Notes: generated by a model from the sequence alone, not told the origin. Positions 1 through 10,779 are shown, numbered from the stretch's first letter. The stretch: 64,000 nucleotides of DNA from Rhodobacteraceae bacterium IMCC1335 (GCA_039640495.1 CP046864.1:1798001-1862000); one strand, 5' to 3'. Made by a program: numbers and translations.

Positions 1-769
1 TCAACCCGATGAAGAGCAAAATGGCGGCGCCGAAATTATGGTGAATGAAGGTATTTTGGATCGGTTTGAAATTGATCAGGTTTATGGGATCCACAATGCG
101 CCGGGGCATCCTTTGGGCAGTTTTTATACGATGCCGGGCCCGATTATGGCAGGGGCTGATAATTTTGATATTCATATCACAGGTCAGGGTGGGCATGGGG
201 CTTATCCTCAAGATACCAAAGACCCCGTGATTGCGGCAGTAGGGATTGCTCAAGCTTTGCAAATGATTGTCAGCCGAAATGCGCGGGCGTTTGACCAGCT
301 TGTGGTTTCGGTCACCCAAATTCACAGCGGCACCGTTGGAAATATTATACCGCAAACTGCCTTTTTAAACGGCACGGTTCGAACGTTTGACCCTGAGGTT
401 CAAAATATGGTCAAGAGCCGTATGGCCGAGATTGTTGCGGGGCAGGCGGCTAGCTATGGCGTTGACGCGCGCCTTGTCTATGAAGAAGGCTATCCCCCCA
501 CAGTTAACGATCCAGAAAAGGCTGCATTCGCGGCCAATGTGGCGCGCCAAGTCGCGGCTGATGGGAATGTTTTAGAAAATGCAGGGCAGGAAATGGGCGC
601 AGAAGATTTTAGCTATATGCTTCAAAAGCGCCCGGGTGCTTATCTGTTTCTTGGGATCGGAGAGGCCGCTGGCTTGCACAGCCCAAATTATGATTTCAAC
701 GATGACGCTGCGCCTTATGGCGCGTCGTTCTTTGCGCGTTTGGTGGAAAATGCCCAACCTTTAGGGTAA
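1..769 (+). CDS. M20-family amidohydrolase (hippurate hydrolase-like), 5' truncated
   Basis: C-terminal two thirds of a metal-dependent amidohydrolase of the M20D group (hippurate, IAA-amino acid and N-acyl amino acid hydrolases). The reading frame is open to the window edge, so the true start lies upstream; the in-frame ATG at 38 falls inside the domain. Seen: QPDEEQNGGA at the very start (the metal-binding glutamate pair), YGIHNAP (metal-binding His), the dimerisation 'lid' with TGQGGHGAYPQ, GAEDFSYM (metal-binding Glu) and LHSPNYDFND near the end (final metal-binding His). All conserved positions of the visible part are present, so the enzyme is probably active. Substrate cannot be told. 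The ureohydrolase 40 bp downstream suggests a joint role in using guanidino or amide nitrogen compounds (inference). Confidence 0.9.
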   Translation, partial: QPDEEQNGGAEIMVNEGILDRFEIDQVYGIHNAPGHPLGSFYTMPGPIMAGADNFDIHITGQGGHGAYPQDTKDPVIAAVGIAQALQMIVSRNARAFDQLVVSVTQIHSGTVGNIIPQTAFLNGTVRTFDPEVQNMVKSRMAEIVAGQAASYGVDARLVYEEGYPPTVNDPEKAAFAANVARQVAADGNVLENAGQEMGAEDFSYMLQKRPGAYLFLGIGEAAGLHSPNYDFNDDAAPYGASFFARLVENAQPLG

Positions 770-809
770 TCTTACCACCCGTTCATGATTCACAAAAAGG
801 AACTTTATT

Positions 810-1769
810 ATGGCGCTAAGCGAGTCAAAAACTCAAATAGACCACGCGTTTACCCGCCACGACGATAAAGGGCTTAGTTTTGAGAACGCGTTTGGCGGTG
901 CCACGTCATTTTTACGGCGTCGGTATACAAAAGATCTAAGCGGGGTTGATCTGGCGGTTACCGGAATTCCTTTTGATCAGGCCGTCACCAATCGCCCTGG
1001 CGCGCGGTTTGGCCCACGCGCCATTCGAGAGGCCAGCAGCTTGCAGCCCTTTGACCCGCCCTACGGGTGGGACTTTGATCCAATGAGCTTGTTTAACATC
1101 GTAGACTATGGCGATTTGGCATTTGATTATGCCGATGTGGCGGCGTTTCCGAAACGTTTAAAGCAGCATATTGAAACGATCTTGAAAGCGGATGTGGCCA
1201 GTATTGCTTTGGGCGGCGATCATTATATCAGTTTTCCGATTTTGCAGGCTTACGCTGAAAAATACGGCCCGCTTTCCTTGCTACAATTTGATGCGCATTC
1301 TGATACATGGCCAGATGATCAAATAGATCGCATTGACCATGGCACTATGTTTTACAAAGCTGTGAAGCTTGGCTTGATTGATCCTGAGAGCTCGGTGCAA
1401 GTGGGCATTCGCACGCATAATGCCGATACGCTGGGCGTTCATATTATCGATGCGCGCGCGGTTGAAGAGATGGGCGCGGCAGCGGTTGCGCAAAAAATTA
1501 AAACAATTTTGGGAAATAAGCCTACCTATCTCAGTTTTGATATTGATTGCCTTGATCCTGCATTTGCCTCGGGAACTGGTACGCCGGTTTGGGGGGGGCT
1601 ATCCTCGCGGCAGGCGGCCTCAATTCTGCGCGATATAGCGGGCATCAATATGGTGGGGGGCGATGTGGTGGAAGTGTCTCCGCAATATGATACCAGCGGC
1701 GCGACCGCGGTTGCCGGCGCACATATAGCTCTTGAATTGATTTGTATCTGGGCCGCAACGCGCGTTTGA
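810..1769 (+). CDS. Agmatinase/ureohydrolase family enzyme
   Basis: Arginase/agmatinase/formiminoglutamase superfamily, which hydrolyses a guanidino compound to an amine and urea with a binuclear Mn centre. Seen over 319 residues: [15 protein letters not shown] near residue 62, GGDHYISFP (metal His), [11 protein letters not shown] (the D-A-H-x-D metal cluster) and [12 protein letters not shown] (the D-x-D pair), then GGLSSRQA and a C-terminal EVSPQYD. All metal ligands are present. A ribosome-binding site AAAGGAA precedes the ATG. It is probably cotranscribed with the amidohydrolase upstream. Agmatinase (speB) is the usual label, but guanidinobutyrase or related activities use the same residues, so no symbol is given. 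Confidence 0.9.
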   Translation: MALSESKTQIDHAFTRHDDKGLSFENAFGGATSFLRRRYTKDLSGVDLAVTGIPFDQAVTNRPGARFGPRAIREASSLQPFDPPYGWDFDPMSLFNIVDYGDLAFDYADVAAFPKRLKQHIETILKADVASIALGGDHYISFPILQAYAEKYGPLSLLQFDAHSDTWPDDQIDRIDHGTMFYKAVKLGLIDPESSVQVGIRTHNADTLGVHIIDARAVEEMGAAAVAQKIKTILGNKPTYLSFDIDCLDPAFASGTGTPVWGGLSSRQAASILRDIAGINMVGGDVVEVSPQYDTSGATAVAGAHIALELICIWAATRV

Positions 1770-1842
1770 CTTTCCCTGCAGCCGTGATTTGCGAGGCAGA
1801 ACAGCCCTTGACCTGCAGCAGGGAATATATCACATCTCAGCC

Positions 1843-2898
1843 ATGGTACCTGTCGATAAATTACAATTGATCCAGCAGCGCTTTCAGTATCTGGAAGCCA
1901 AAATGAATGATGGCGTATCTGGGGATGAGATTGCCAAGCTAGGCCGCGAATATTCTGATTTAAAGCCCGTTATCGACAGTATTGAAGAATATTTTCAGAC
2001 GCTTGAAGAAATTCAAGACGCCACGAATATGCTGGATGATCCAGATATGCGAAGTTTGGCAGAAGAGGAATTGCCGCGCTTAAAGGCGCGCTTGCCAAAA
2101 CTTGAAAGTGAATTGCAGCTCGCTTTGTTGCCCAAAGATGCCGCAGATGCACGCCCTGCTATCATAGAAATCAGGCCCGGAACGGGGGGCGAAGAAGCCG
2201 CTTTATTTGCGGGTGATCTGTTGCGGATGTATCAACGATATTGCGATACGCGCGGGTGGAATTTTGAAATCATCGAAGAGCAACAAACGGAATTGGGCGG
2301 CATCAAAGAAGTTGTTGCGCATGTGAAGGGCGAAGCGGTATTTGCACGGCTCAAATATGAAAGTGGCGTGCATCGGGTGCAACGCGTGCCAGAAACGGAA
2401 AGCGGCGGGCGCATTCACACCTCGGCTGCCACCGTTGCGGTGCTTCCCGAGGCCGAAGATGTTGATATTCAAATTTCTTCGAATGATCTTCGCATTGATA
2501 CGATGCGCAGTTCAGGGGCAGGGGGACAGCATGTCAACACCACCGATTCAGCCGTTCGGATCACGCATCTGCCGACAGGGCTGGTGGTTACCAGTTCTGA
2601 AAAATCGCAGCATCGCAATCGTGAAATCGCCATGCAGGTGTTGAAAACCCGCTTATATGATCTCGAGCGTCAGCGCGTGGATGGTGAGCGCTCGGCAGAT
2701 CGTAAATCTCAAGTGGGATCAGGCGATCGCTCAGAGCGAATTCGTACATATAATTTTCCGCAGGGGCGGATGTCGGATCACCGGATCAATTTGACGTTAT
2801 ATAAACTTGATCAAGTGATGCAGGGCGACCTCGATGAAATGATTGATGCGCTTGTCGCGGATGCGCAGGCCAATTTGCTGGCCGAGCTAAACGCATGA
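1843..2898 (+). CDS. prfA: Peptide chain release factor 1
   Basis: Class I release factor reading UAA and UAG. The chosen ATG gives 351 residues and starts [10 protein letters not shown] as in homologues; an in-frame TTG at 1789 would add 18 unrelated residues. Seen: the N-terminal helical domain; the RF1-type P-x-T anticodon tripeptide as PET in [17 protein letters not shown], distinguishing it from RF2 (SPF); and [13 protein letters not shown] with the catalytic GGQ at residues 227-229, whose Gln is the target of PrmC. The last codons overlap prmC by 4 nt (ATGA), so enzyme and substrate are translationally coupled, the common bacterial arrangement. Confidence 0.98.
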   Translation: MVPVDKLQLIQQRFQYLEAKMNDGVSGDEIAKLGREYSDLKPVIDSIEEYFQTLEEIQDATNMLDDPDMRSLAEEELPRLKARLPKLESELQLALLPKDAADARPAIIEIRPGTGGEEAALFAGDLLRMYQRYCDTRGWNFEIIEEQQTELGGIKEVVAHVKGEAVFARLKYESGVHRVQRVPETESGGRIHTSAATVAVLPEAEDVDIQISSNDLRIDTMRSSGAGGQHVNTTDSAVRITHLPTGLVVTSSEKSQHRNREIAMQVLKTRLYDLERQRVDGERSADRKSQVGSGDRSERIRTYNFPQGRMSDHRINLTLYKLDQVMQGDLDEMIDALVADAQANLLAELNA

Positions 2899-3734
2899 TT
2901 CTACGCGACTTGTTGGCGCTGGGTCAGCAAAAACTCAAACAAGCAGATATTGACACTGCCGGGCGGGATGCGCGCCTTTTGGCGGCTGCCGCAATGGATA
3001 TAAACACGGCGCAAGTTACGCTGAAAGCCTTAGATCACGTATCAAAACAGCAACAAGATCATTTTGAAAGCATGATTGAGCAACGGCGCAGCTTTAAGCC
3101 TGTCTCGAGGATTTTGGGGAAACGGCAGTTTTGGAACCGTTGGTTTGAGATATCCCCCGATGTTCTGGATCCTCGAGACGATAGCGAGGTGCTTGTTAAT
3201 TTGGCGCTGCAACAAAAAGCGGATCGCATTTTGGACCTTGGAACAGGCAGCGGAATCTTGGTGCTGACACTCTTATCTGAGTGGCCGGACGCGCTGGCCG
3301 TTGGCGCCGATATTTGTGAAAAAGCCCTTCTTATCGCGCAAAGGAACGCTGTGCAGCTTGAGATTTCCGATCGATTTCAAGCGCAAAAAAGCGATTGGTT
3401 TGAGGCTATAAGCGGGCAATTCGATCTTATCTTGTCCAATCCTCCTTATATTGGAGAGGATGAGATCCCCCATTTAGATCCCGATGTGCGGCTTTACGAT
3501 CCAATGATTGCGCTCAGTCCAGGGCGTGATGCGTTGCAAGCTTATCAAAACATAGCACGCGATGCGATCGGTTATCTTAAACCAGGTGGGCGCTTATTGG
3601 TTGAAATTGGGTTTCGGCAAGGTGAGGCGGTGCGTGAGTTATTTGCGTCAAACGGGCTTAAGGAAATCGAAATAATCCAAGATCTGAATGGGCTAGATCG
3701 GGTTGTGTGCGCGATAAAGGCCAAATTTGTTTAA
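2895..3734 (+). CDS. prmC: Release factor glutamine N5-methyltransferase
   Basis: SAM-dependent methyltransferase that modifies the GGQ glutamine of RF1 and RF2. Seen over 279 residues: an N-terminal helical domain; [16 protein letters not shown] motif I as [15 protein letters not shown]; the catalytic and substrate-binding [14 protein letters not shown] (NPPY, specific to this family); and [16 protein letters not shown] near the end. The ATG overlaps the prfA stop. Cytoplasmic. Nothing unusual in length or motifs. Confidence 0.97.
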   Translation: MILRDLLALGQQKLKQADIDTAGRDARLLAAAAMDINTAQVTLKALDHVSKQQQDHFESMIEQRRSFKPVSRILGKRQFWNRWFEISPDVLDPRDDSEVLVNLALQQKADRILDLGTGSGILVLTLLSEWPDALAVGADICEKALLIAQRNAVQLEISDRFQAQKSDWFEAISGQFDLILSNPPYIGEDEIPHLDPDVRLYDPMIALSPGRDALQAYQNIARDAIGYLKPGGRLLVEIGFRQGEAVRELFASNGLKEIEIIQDLNGLDRVVCAIKAKFV

Positions 3735-3937
3735 ATTTTTAGCAAAAATTAAGAAAATTTGTGGATTTTTCGAATATTCCCTTGTCAGCAACCTAACGGT
3801 AAGGTTAAACATGCGCATTGAGAATGGAAACACTTGGTTTCCGTCGTATCATAGCCCGCATCGCTTTTGGCAACTGTCTCTGATAGAAAATCAACGCTGC
3901 ATAACATTAAGAATGAATGAAGGCTGGAAAGCTACCT

Positions 3938-4507
3938 ATGAGATCATCTAAACCCCGTTCGCGGTCTAAGCAAAATCGCAACCGTTCCGTTGGTAATGTC
4001 GTCAATCGCGTGTTCGAGAGCTCAGGACCAGAGGGCAAAGTGCGCGGAACGCCACAGCAAGTTATTGAAAAATATAATCAATTGGCGCGTGACGCCCAGT
4101 TAAGCAATGATCGGGTTGCGGCAGAAAACTTTCAACAACATGCCGAACATTATTTGCGCTTACTCAGCGAAGCGCAGCGCGAGCAAGATGCACGTCGCGA
4201 ACAGCAAGAGCGTGAGAACCGTGAACGTCAGGCAGAACGCGATCGCGAACGTCAAGAGCGCCAAGAAGATGCCTCGCAAACCATGAGTGAGTCCAGTGGT
4301 TTCAGTACTGCGGCGCATGAAGAGGAACAACCCGAGGTTTCGAGCATGCCGATCATGGATGAAGATGCGGGTTTAGCACCACCTTTTCAACCTGAGCAGC
4401 CGAATGAGACACAAGCGCCAAAACCGGCGCGCAAACCCCGCGTTCCGCTCAAACCTCGGGCGCCCAAGTCCGCTCCGACTGAAAATGCATTGCCAGAAGT
4501 TGATTAA
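3938..4507 (+). CDS. DUF4167 domain protein
   Basis: Alphaproteobacterial protein of unknown function with an N-terminal DUF4167 domain. Seen over 189 residues: a basic start (MRSSKPRSRSKQNRNR), then VRGTPQQVIEKYNQLARDA and ENFQQHAEHYLRLL typical of the domain (about residues 25-80), followed by a highly charged Arg/Glu/Gln coiled-coil-like stretch (residues 85-120) and a Pro/Lys-rich disordered tail. The basic start and tail suggest nucleic acid or ribosome contact (inference). An in-frame ATG 21 nt upstream is possible, but 3938 matches the usual family start. About 200 bp separate it from prmC. Confidence 0.85.
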   Translation: MRSSKPRSRSKQNRNRSVGNVVNRVFESSGPEGKVRGTPQQVIEKYNQLARDAQLSNDRVAAENFQQHAEHYLRLLSEAQREQDARREQQERENRERQAERDRERQERQEDASQTMSESSGFSTAAHEEEQPEVSSMPIMDEDAGLAPPFQPEQPNETQAPKPARKPRVPLKPRAPKSAPTENALPEVD

Positions 4508-4530
4508 AACTTTTTGACGCAAAGATTGAA

Positions 4531-5400
4531 TTAGGCTTGGGATGTGCTGTTACTGCCATAGGCGGCTTCTAGCTGTCGTGCCAAAGCGCAAAACTCTTCC
4601 AAAGAAACTTGTTCTGCGCGTTCCGTTGGGCTAAGCCCAGCTGCTTTTAAATGATCTTCAATTTCAGGGCTTAGCCCCTTTAAGGCAGAGCGTAGCATTT
4701 TGCGCCGTTGATTGAAGGCGGCCGCCACAAGGCTTTCTAAAGCCTTCTGATCGGCCTCGTAGCGGGGCGTTTGCAACGCCTCAAGATGAATAACTGCGCT
4801 GGACACTTTTGGGGGCGGGGTAAACGCATCGGGGGGCAGGTTGAGCACAATTTTTACCTCGCTGCGCCATTGAGCCAGAATGGCAAGCCGCCCATAGGCC
4901 TTGCTGCCGGGCTGGGCCACGATTCTTTGCGCGACCTCTTTTTGAAACATTAGGGTGAGGCTTTTCCAAAAAGGCGGCCAATTGGGAGGCGTAAGCCAGC
5001 GTATAAGCAGCTCGGTTCCAACATTGTAAGGAAGGTTGGAGATTATTCTGATCGGAGCGGTCAAGTATTTGGCTGGATCAAGGTGAAGCGCATCTTCATT
5101 GATCACTTGCAAGCGGCCCGGGAACGCTTTTTCAATTTCTTTCAGCGCTGGTAGGCAGCGATTGTCTTTTTCGATGGCTAATATCCTACGCGCACCCTCG
5201 CTTAATAAGCCGCGGGTCAGACCGCCTGGGCCAGGACCAATCTCCAAAACGTCACAAGCGCTTAAATCGCCGGCTTGTCGGGCAATTTTTGCGGTTAGGT
5301 TAAGGTCAAGTAGAAAATTCTGTCCGAGAGATTTTCGGGCGGTCAATTGATGGGCTGAGATTACCTCGCGCAATGGGGGTAAATTATCGATTGCACTCAT
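4531..5400 (-). CDS. rsmA: 16S rRNA (adenine1518/1519-N6)-dimethyltransferase
   Basis: KsgA/RsmA, which dimethylates two adjacent adenines in the terminal 16S helix during 30S assembly. Seen over 289 residues: [19 protein letters not shown], the SAM motif [16 protein letters not shown], the acidic AIEKDNRC, the catalytic [14 protein letters not shown] (NLPY), and a C-terminal helical domain with [14 protein letters not shown]. The ATG at 5400 overlaps the pdxA stop as ATGA; longer in-frame extensions run into pdxA. It is the last gene of the lptF-lptG-lptD-surA-pdxA-rsmA operon and converges on DUF4167. Confidence 0.97.
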   Translation of the reverse strand: MSAIDNLPPLREVISAHQLTARKSLGQNFLLDLNLTAKIARQAGDLSACDVLEIGPGPGGLTRGLLSEGARRILAIEKDNRCLPALKEIEKAFPGRLQVINEDALHLDPAKYLTAPIRIISNLPYNVGTELLIRWLTPPNWPPFWKSLTLMFQKEVAQRIVAQPGSKAYGRLAILAQWRSEVKIVLNLPPDAFTPPPKVSSAVIHLEALQTPRYEADQKALESLVAAAFNQRRKMLRSALKGLSPEIEDHLKAAGLSPTERAEQVSLEEFCALARQLEAAYGSNSTSQA

Positions 5401-6365
5401 CGTTTTTGCCCTAATTCTTCGGCCAAGCGCAAAGCTGCGACGCAAGAGCCTGGATTGGCGATGCCGCGGCCGGCAATATCCAAGGCCGTGCCATGATCAG
5501 GAGAGGTTCTTATGAAGGGAAGACCCAGTGTTAAATTCACGCCTTGATCAAAATCCAACGTTTTAATCGGAATGAGCGCTTGATCGTGATACATTGCAAT
5601 CGCCGCATCATAATGCTGGCGCGCAGCCGCATGAAAAAGCGTATCGGCCGAATGTGGCCCGGTTAGGAGTGCCGGCTGACCATTCAGCCTTTCAAGAATG
5701 GGCGTTATTAGATCTAAATCTTCACGGCCAATTTTGCCCCCTTCACCGGCATGCGGGTTTAACCCCGCCACGGCAATCCGCGGCGTTTGAATTTTGAAAT
5801 GATCTTTCAGACCTTGAGCGGTAATTTGAATTGTTTTGGTCAGTAAGGCTGGCGTCAGTTGTCGGCTAACTTCGGATAATGGAATATGTATCGTTGCGGG
5901 TACAACCCTTAAAGACGGGCTGACCAGCATCATTACAGCATCTTTGACATTTGCCAAATCGGCCAGAAATTCTGTATGGCCCGGATATTGAAACGCCGCG
6001 CCGTCTTGCAGATTTTTTTTATGTATTGGCGCGGTGCAAATGCCTGCCACTTGATGCGTATTTGCAAGCTGCACAGCTTGGTCGATCACGTTGATCACAT
6101 CCTGTGCATTGCGTGGATCAAGCACCCCAGGAGTGGCCAAAGCGGTAAACCTATGCGGTAAAACAGGCAAGCCTGTTTGCATTGCCGCCGCGGCATCGCT
6201 GGGTTTGGATATTTCAACAAAGCGGGATCCAGTCGGCAAGTGGCGCGGGTCTCCAATCCAGAAAAATACCAGCTCATTCCTGAGTATATTCCAGGTCTTG
6301 ACCGCGAGTTCTGGGCCAATGCCGGCTGGATCTCCACATGTCAGAACGATTGGCGTGCGGGTCAT
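5397..6365 (-). CDS. pdxA: 4-hydroxythreonine-4-phosphate dehydrogenase
   Basis: NAD-dependent dehydrogenase of DXP-dependent pyridoxal-5'-phosphate synthesis. Seen over 322 residues: [17 protein letters not shown] at the start, [35 protein letters not shown] with a metal-binding His, and [14 protein letters not shown] followed by [19 protein letters not shown]. These are the characteristic PdxA motifs with all three metal-binding histidines. Overlaps surA upstream and rsmA downstream by 4 nt each, so translation is coupled. Together with surA and rsmA this order is widely conserved in proteobacteria. Confidence 0.97.
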   Translation of the reverse strand: MTRTPIVLTCGDPAGIGPELAVKTWNILRNELVFFWIGDPRHLPTGSRFVEISKPSDAAAAMQTGLPVLPHRFTALATPGVLDPRNAQDVINVIDQAVQLANTHQVAGICTAPIHKKNLQDGAAFQYPGHTEFLADLANVKDAVMMLVSPSLRVVPATIHIPLSEVSRQLTPALLTKTIQITAQGLKDHFKIQTPRIAVAGLNPHAGEGGKIGREDLDLITPILERLNGQPALLTGPHSADTLFHAAARQHYDAAIAMYHDQALIPIKTLDFDQGVNLTLGLPFIRTSPDHGTALDIAGRGIANPGSCVAALRLAEELGQKR

Positions 6366-7561
6366 TTTTCGATGATACGCGCGTCTTGGCGCAGGTTTTC
6401 TAGATATCCGGCGGCGAAACTCTCTAACCGTTTATTGCGCAGGCCAGTTCGAATAGCATCGAGATTCTGCGATGTTTGAGAGGCCAGATCGGTTCGTGCG
6501 CATAGCATCACCAAAGTGCTCTTGCCGTCTTTGGAAAAGAAATATTTTTCATGTCGGTCAAGAAGGGTTAAGATTTCAGCCAACTCGGTTTGAATGTTTT
6601 TTACAGGCATGCTTTTGCGCGAAAACACGTGCGTGGGCGATCGTTCCGCTTCTGCATAAAGGTCATCGCAATGCACGATTTTTGCTTTAAGATGCTGCAA
6701 TGTGTCGAGGTCGGATTGCTCAAATTCATAGGTTAGATAATCAATTGTACCAGAGGATGAGAATGCATATCCCGTTTCTTCTATCGCCCGAAGTTGAAAC
6801 AGGGCCACGGCGTTGGGCACGCGCAAAGGCTCGGTGACCTCACCAGGCGCCAGGCCAAATATCAAGGGCTTCAAAACCGTTGGCAAGCTGTTTAAATCCT
6901 GCCACTTGACGCGGCCACCCATGTCACGCGAGGGGGCTGCAGAATATCGTTTTGCGGCTTTTGAAAAGGCATCAAACCCGGTCAGATTTTTAATAGCCTC
7001 TGCCGTTTGAAGCGTTTGCTGCTCTTGCCCTGGCAGAAGCGGTAAAATGATTTCAGACAATAAAACGCGCACGTTTGACCCATCGCCTGCGCTTTGAACC
7101 GCCCTTTGAAGTTGTTCATCTGTAACGCGGCTGCGCGCGCCAAACTTAGCTTGAACCACGTAGCGCCACAATAGAGAGGTTTTTATGAATTGCTCAAATG
7201 CGGTTCTATCGATACCCAGATTGGCCAATTCTTGTATAAACCGATCAGCATTCAAGTTGGCTCGCCCCGCAAATTCCTCAATCCCAGCTTGCAATTCTGC
7301 CTCTGTAATAACGATTGACAGCTCGGCTGCAGCCGACCGTTTGAGACTATCTTCGATAAGCTGCGTTCTCGCTAAAGATTTTGGGTTGCCGGGCACGTTC
7401 AAAACCTGAAGCAGCCGTGCCCTCTGGGTTATTTGATAATGCGTGATAATCTCTCCATTGACCACAATTGCCGGCGAAAACGGATTGTTTGCGGATACTT
7501 TTTGCGGCGTAAAACTTACAACCGCAAAAAAAGTGAGAATGATTAATAGCAGATTTTTCAT
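6362..7561 (-). CDS. surA: SurA-like periplasmic peptidyl-prolyl isomerase
   Basis: Periplasmic chaperone/PPIase for outer-membrane proteins. Seen over 399 residues: a signal peptide (MKNLLLIILTFFAVVSF, cleavage near VSA-NN), a SurA-type N-terminal domain beginning NPFSPAIVVNGEIITHYQI, and one parvulin-like domain around residues 165-270 containing SAAPSRDMGGRVKWQDLNSL. The remaining C-terminal third is weakly conserved. The parvulin core is recognisable but divergent, as is usual in alphaproteobacteria. It lies directly after lptD (LPS assembly), itself a SurA client in enterobacteria, which fits its role. Confidence 0.88.
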   Translation of the reverse strand: MKNLLLIILTFFAVVSFTPQKVSANNPFSPAIVVNGEIITHYQITQRARLLQVLNVPGNPKSLARTQLIEDSLKRSAAAELSIVITEAELQAGIEEFAGRANLNADRFIQELANLGIDRTAFEQFIKTSLLWRYVVQAKFGARSRVTDEQLQRAVQSAGDGSNVRVLLSEIILPLLPGQEQQTLQTAEAIKNLTGFDAFSKAAKRYSAAPSRDMGGRVKWQDLNSLPTVLKPLIFGLAPGEVTEPLRVPNAVALFQLRAIEETGYAFSSSGTIDYLTYEFEQSDLDTLQHLKAKIVHCDDLYAEAERSPTHVFSRKSMPVKNIQTELAEILTLLDRHEKYFFSKDGKSTLVMLCARTDLASQTSQNLDAIRTGLRNKRLESFAAGYLENLRQDARIIEK

Positions 7562-7564
7562 ATC

Positions 7565-9685
7565 TTAAATTCCACAATTGGGTCGGTTGGAAAGGCTTTT
7601 GCCGCCTGTGCTAAACCCTTTTAATCCGATCGTCATTTCAAATCTTGTTGATGGCGGAGATGAGCCGATATCTGTAAACCGACGATGCACCGCGAAATCA
7701 AAGCTGGCACATTCGTTATTATAGGAAAAATTGATGCCAGCAGTGGCGGCCCTTTGGGCCACAAGATCGTATCGCATTGTATTTGCAATCACCCAGTTTG
7801 AATTGGCTTTAAAGTTGGAAGACACGGTCCATTCCGACAGGTTTTGATCGGTATTATCATTAAACGCCTTGGGCATCATGACATATCCTGCGGCAAGCTC
7901 AAATCGTTTTGAACGCAGGCTGACCAAGCCCTCCGCATGTGATGAGCGACCATTTGGAGTTAGCAAGCTGCGCCCTAAAACCGACAACCCGCCTTGCGTT
8001 TCAATTTCGGCGCCGATCAAAAGGTCTGACGTTTGTGATTGCAATCCTGAGCTTCCTGAAAAATCAGGCTCGCTTTTTTCGCGATAGATTTGCCCAATAG
8101 CGGCAGAAAACTTGGCATTATCGTGGGTTTGCGACACAAATTTAAAACCTGTTGCCGCCCTTAAACCAACCTCGCGGCGGTCTGGTGCTGGAAAACGGGA
8201 CAGTTCAAACAGATTTGCCTCATCAAATTCTGCATAGAGGCTTTCTTCATTTGGCAGCGAAAAATCTCTTTGTGAGGCATATTCAAATTGCATAACCGGC
8301 TCAATTATTATGCTCTGGTTTAATTTATTTTTGGCCAGTAAGGGCCAAGCCAGTGATATGGCGCCTGCACCTGAAAATGCGGATTGCGTCGTGCTGTAAT
8401 TCGTGTCCTGGGCAATCATAAATAGATCGGTGAAAGCCTGGGCCTTAAATCCAATTTGGACACCATTTGAAAACCTGTAAAGATCCCCCCATTGCAAGGT
8501 GCCGTTCACACGGCTTAAATCTCGCCCGATTTCGTTAGTATTAGATTGACGGTGACTGCCATGGATATCTAAGCCAATCTTAACATTTCCACCAATAAAT
8601 GGTTTTGCAAACCGATGCTCAAATTTGTTGGAGGCCACAAAAGAAGGGGCGGTACTATTGCCTCCGTAAAGAGAGGTATAATGGCGTATGCTCACGTCAT
8701 TATACTGACGTCGGGTTGTTTGACTCAGCCGTAGGTTGGATTCTAGAAGGTCCCTCTCTACATATTCATAATCGCCTAAATAACTGAAATCGCTTACGGT
8801 TTCTATTTTGTATTTTAAAATATACTGCGATGGAAGTTCAGCGCTACCATTTGCAAACATGTATCCGCGCCATTTGTCTTGGGTTAACCCGTCATGAGAA
8901 ACCGTGCCTGACGCTTGAAAATCGCCCGCGGCATAGGCTTGACGATAATCCACTTCGATTGTTTTGGTCACAGGCGACGCATAAGGTGTTAAGGTTACAT
9001 CGCGGCTTTCGCCAATCGGTATGAAATAGGGCAATTTAAGGCCGTAACCAAGCCGCGTTGTTGTTTGACTTCGCGGAACAAGAAAGCCTTGCATGCGCTT
9101 CACGCCAGGATCTGGAAGGCGTAAATATGGTGTATAAAAGACCGGAAAATCAAAGATGTGCAATGTTGCATTTTCAAAGAAAACTTGCCGTTTCACGTTA
9201 TCATGGCGCATCGTTTTCGCACGTATTTGCCAAAGGGGCGGGTTTTGATTGCAGCTGAAACAAGAGGTCGCCCGAACCTTGTTCAGTTGCATAAAGCGTG
9301 CTTGCGAGCGCTCAAGTGATTTTGCGTTAATGCGAAGCTGTTGCTTCAACACAAGTCTTGCAGCTTTGAAAAGGCCAGCCTTTAAATCGCCATCTATATT
9401 CGCCGTTTTGGCTTTTATTTCATTGCCATCAGTATCTAGAAACTGGATCGGCCCTGTTATTTCTAATTTATTAAGTTTCTTGTCATAGATAATTTGTTTG
9501 GCGGTCAATATCCTATCTTGATGCGAAACATAAACCGAGCCGCTAGCCACCAAACGCTGTTCTTGGTCAATAAACAACTGATCGGCGATCATTGTTGCCG
9601 GCCCGTTTGCTGCCAGACATTGACTTGCGAAAAGGAGGCTTAGGCTTAAAGCCTTAAGGACCATATGCCCCATCCGGTTTTTCAC
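7565..9685 (-). CDS. lptD: LPS-assembly outer-membrane protein LptD
   Basis: Beta-barrel protein that inserts lipopolysaccharide into the outer leaflet. The start chosen is a GTG overlapping the lptG stop (GTGA), giving 706 residues; an ATG at 9673 is the alternative. Seen: signal peptide (LKALSLSLLFASQCLA), an OstA/LptA-like periplasmic domain at about residues 25-120 (ADQLFIDQEQRLVASGSVYV), a Cys pair in TSCFSCNQNPP (residues about 140-150) and a long C-terminal barrel with alternating aromatic strands ending MTIGLKGFST. A late cysteine (NEC, PNC) can pair with the N-terminal ones as in E. coli LptD. Confidence 0.93.
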   Translation of the reverse strand: MKNRMGHMVLKALSLSLLFASQCLAANGPATMIADQLFIDQEQRLVASGSVYVSHQDRILTAKQIIYDKKLNKLEITGPIQFLDTDGNEIKAKTANIDGDLKAGLFKAARLVLKQQLRINAKSLERSQARFMQLNKVRATSCFSCNQNPPLWQIRAKTMRHDNVKRQVFFENATLHIFDFPVFYTPYLRLPDPGVKRMQGFLVPRSQTTTRLGYGLKLPYFIPIGESRDVTLTPYASPVTKTIEVDYRQAYAAGDFQASGTVSHDGLTQDKWRGYMFANGSAELPSQYILKYKIETVSDFSYLGDYEYVERDLLESNLRLSQTTRRQYNDVSIRHYTSLYGGNSTAPSFVASNKFEHRFAKPFIGGNVKIGLDIHGSHRQSNTNEIGRDLSRVNGTLQWGDLYRFSNGVQIGFKAQAFTDLFMIAQDTNYSTTQSAFSGAGAISLAWPLLAKNKLNQSIIIEPVMQFEYASQRDFSLPNEESLYAEFDEANLFELSRFPAPDRREVGLRAATGFKFVSQTHDNAKFSAAIGQIYREKSEPDFSGSSGLQSQTSDLLIGAEIETQGGLSVLGRSLLTPNGRSSHAEGLVSLRSKRFELAAGYVMMPKAFNDNTDQNLSEWTVSSNFKANSNWVIANTMRYDLVAQRAATAGINFSYNNECASFDFAVHRRFTDIGSSPPSTRFEMTIGLKGFSTGGKSLSNRPNCGI

Positions 9686-10779
9686 GCAGCGTCCTCCATC
9701 TGCAACATCAGACCAAAGGCAAGGGCAAGGGCTGCAATGGGCGGTGACCATGCCGCTAAAAAAATTGGTAATTGTCCATTTTCACCTAATATCTGAACAA
9801 AATTGCGAATAAAATGCAGCCCGAACCCTAGAAGTATGGCGCTTAAAATTGACAAGCCCGTTCCCCCAAGGCGAGCGGGGCGCATTGTAAAGGCGGCGGC
9901 TATCATCGTAAGAGCCATCAAAAATAACGGGCGCGCCAATTCCGACTGAAACCAAAGCTGATGTCTGCGGGCTGAAAACCCTGCAGCTTTTAATTGGGCG
10001 ACAGTTTCCGGCAATTTCCACAAAGATACCGAACCCGGTTTGCCAAATCGATCGCGAATTTGATCTTGTGTGAGAGTGGATGGAAGTTCGAGCTTGTTTG
10101 AGAATTGCGCAGTTTCCTCTGGATTACTACCCGGCAAAAGCAACCAGGTTTTTGCCTCTTCGAGCTCCCATTTGCCAATTTTTAATGAGGCTGTTTTTGC
10201 CTCTATGCGCTTATTTAAGCCGCCATCTTTAGTGTAGTTTAACAGGGTAACATCATAAAGCTTTGTGCCGTCAAAATTAGTACGCTCGGCGTGTATGACG
10301 GTTTGTCCGGCGCTATCGCCCTGACGCAGCCATAGACCTTCGCTGCCGATAGAAAATACCGATCGACCTCCGCTGTCGAATTCTTCTCTCAAATCTAAAT
10401 AATATTTTGACGTGGATGCCACGATTGGATTGAATAGCCCAATGATGATGAGCCCCAACAGGGCTGCTATTAAAATCGGTCCAGCGAGTGTTGTGAGGCT
10501 GGATTGGCCCGCGCCCCGGGCGATGATAAACTCGCTCGACTTGTTTAGATTTACAAATAGCAAAACGGCCGAAATGATCATGATTAATGGCAGGATTTGA
10601 TATATTGATTTGGGGGTATTTAGGGCAGCCAGAAGAAGGACATTTCGAAAGGAAACGCTATCATCAAGCCAACGAATTTGATTTACCAGATCAATCAGCA
10701 ACATGAACACAAAGAAAACCGCAAAGACTGCGGTAAAAGACTTTAAAAACCTACTCGAAAAATAATAGTGAAGCGTCAT
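9682..10779 (-). CDS. lptG: LPS export ABC transporter permease LptG
   Basis: Inner-membrane permease (YjgP/YjgQ family) that with LptF and LptB extracts LPS and passes it to LptC. Seen over 365 residues: an N-terminal pair of membrane helices (FTAVFAVFFVFMLLIDLVNQ; LIMIISAVLLFVNL), the family motif EFIIARGAGQSSL after helix 2, a large periplasmic beta-jellyroll region (residues about 130-265) and four C-terminal helices. Overlaps lptF and lptD by 4 nt. Being the second, lptD-proximal copy, LptG is the better label than LptF. Confidence 0.93.
   Translation of the reverse strand: MTLHYYFSSRFLKSFTAVFAVFFVFMLLIDLVNQIRWLDDSVSFRNVLLLAALNTPKSIYQILPLIMIISAVLLFVNLNKSSEFIIARGAGQSSLTTLAGPILIAALLGLIIIGLFNPIVASTSKYYLDLREEFDSGGRSVFSIGSEGLWLRQGDSAGQTVIHAERTNFDGTKLYDVTLLNYTKDGGLNKRIEAKTASLKIGKWELEEAKTWLLLPGSNPEETAQFSNKLELPSTLTQDQIRDRFGKPGSVSLWKLPETVAQLKAAGFSARRHQLWFQSELARPLFLMALTMIAAAFTMRPARLGGTGLSILSAILLGFGLHFIRNFVQILGENGQLPIFLAAWSPPIAALALAFGLMLQMEDAA

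Noticed and set aside
3727..3951. 74-residue frame between prmC and DUF4167
   Set aside because: Overlaps the prmC end, has no ribosome site and no recognisable motif; the region is better read as the DUF4167 promoter.
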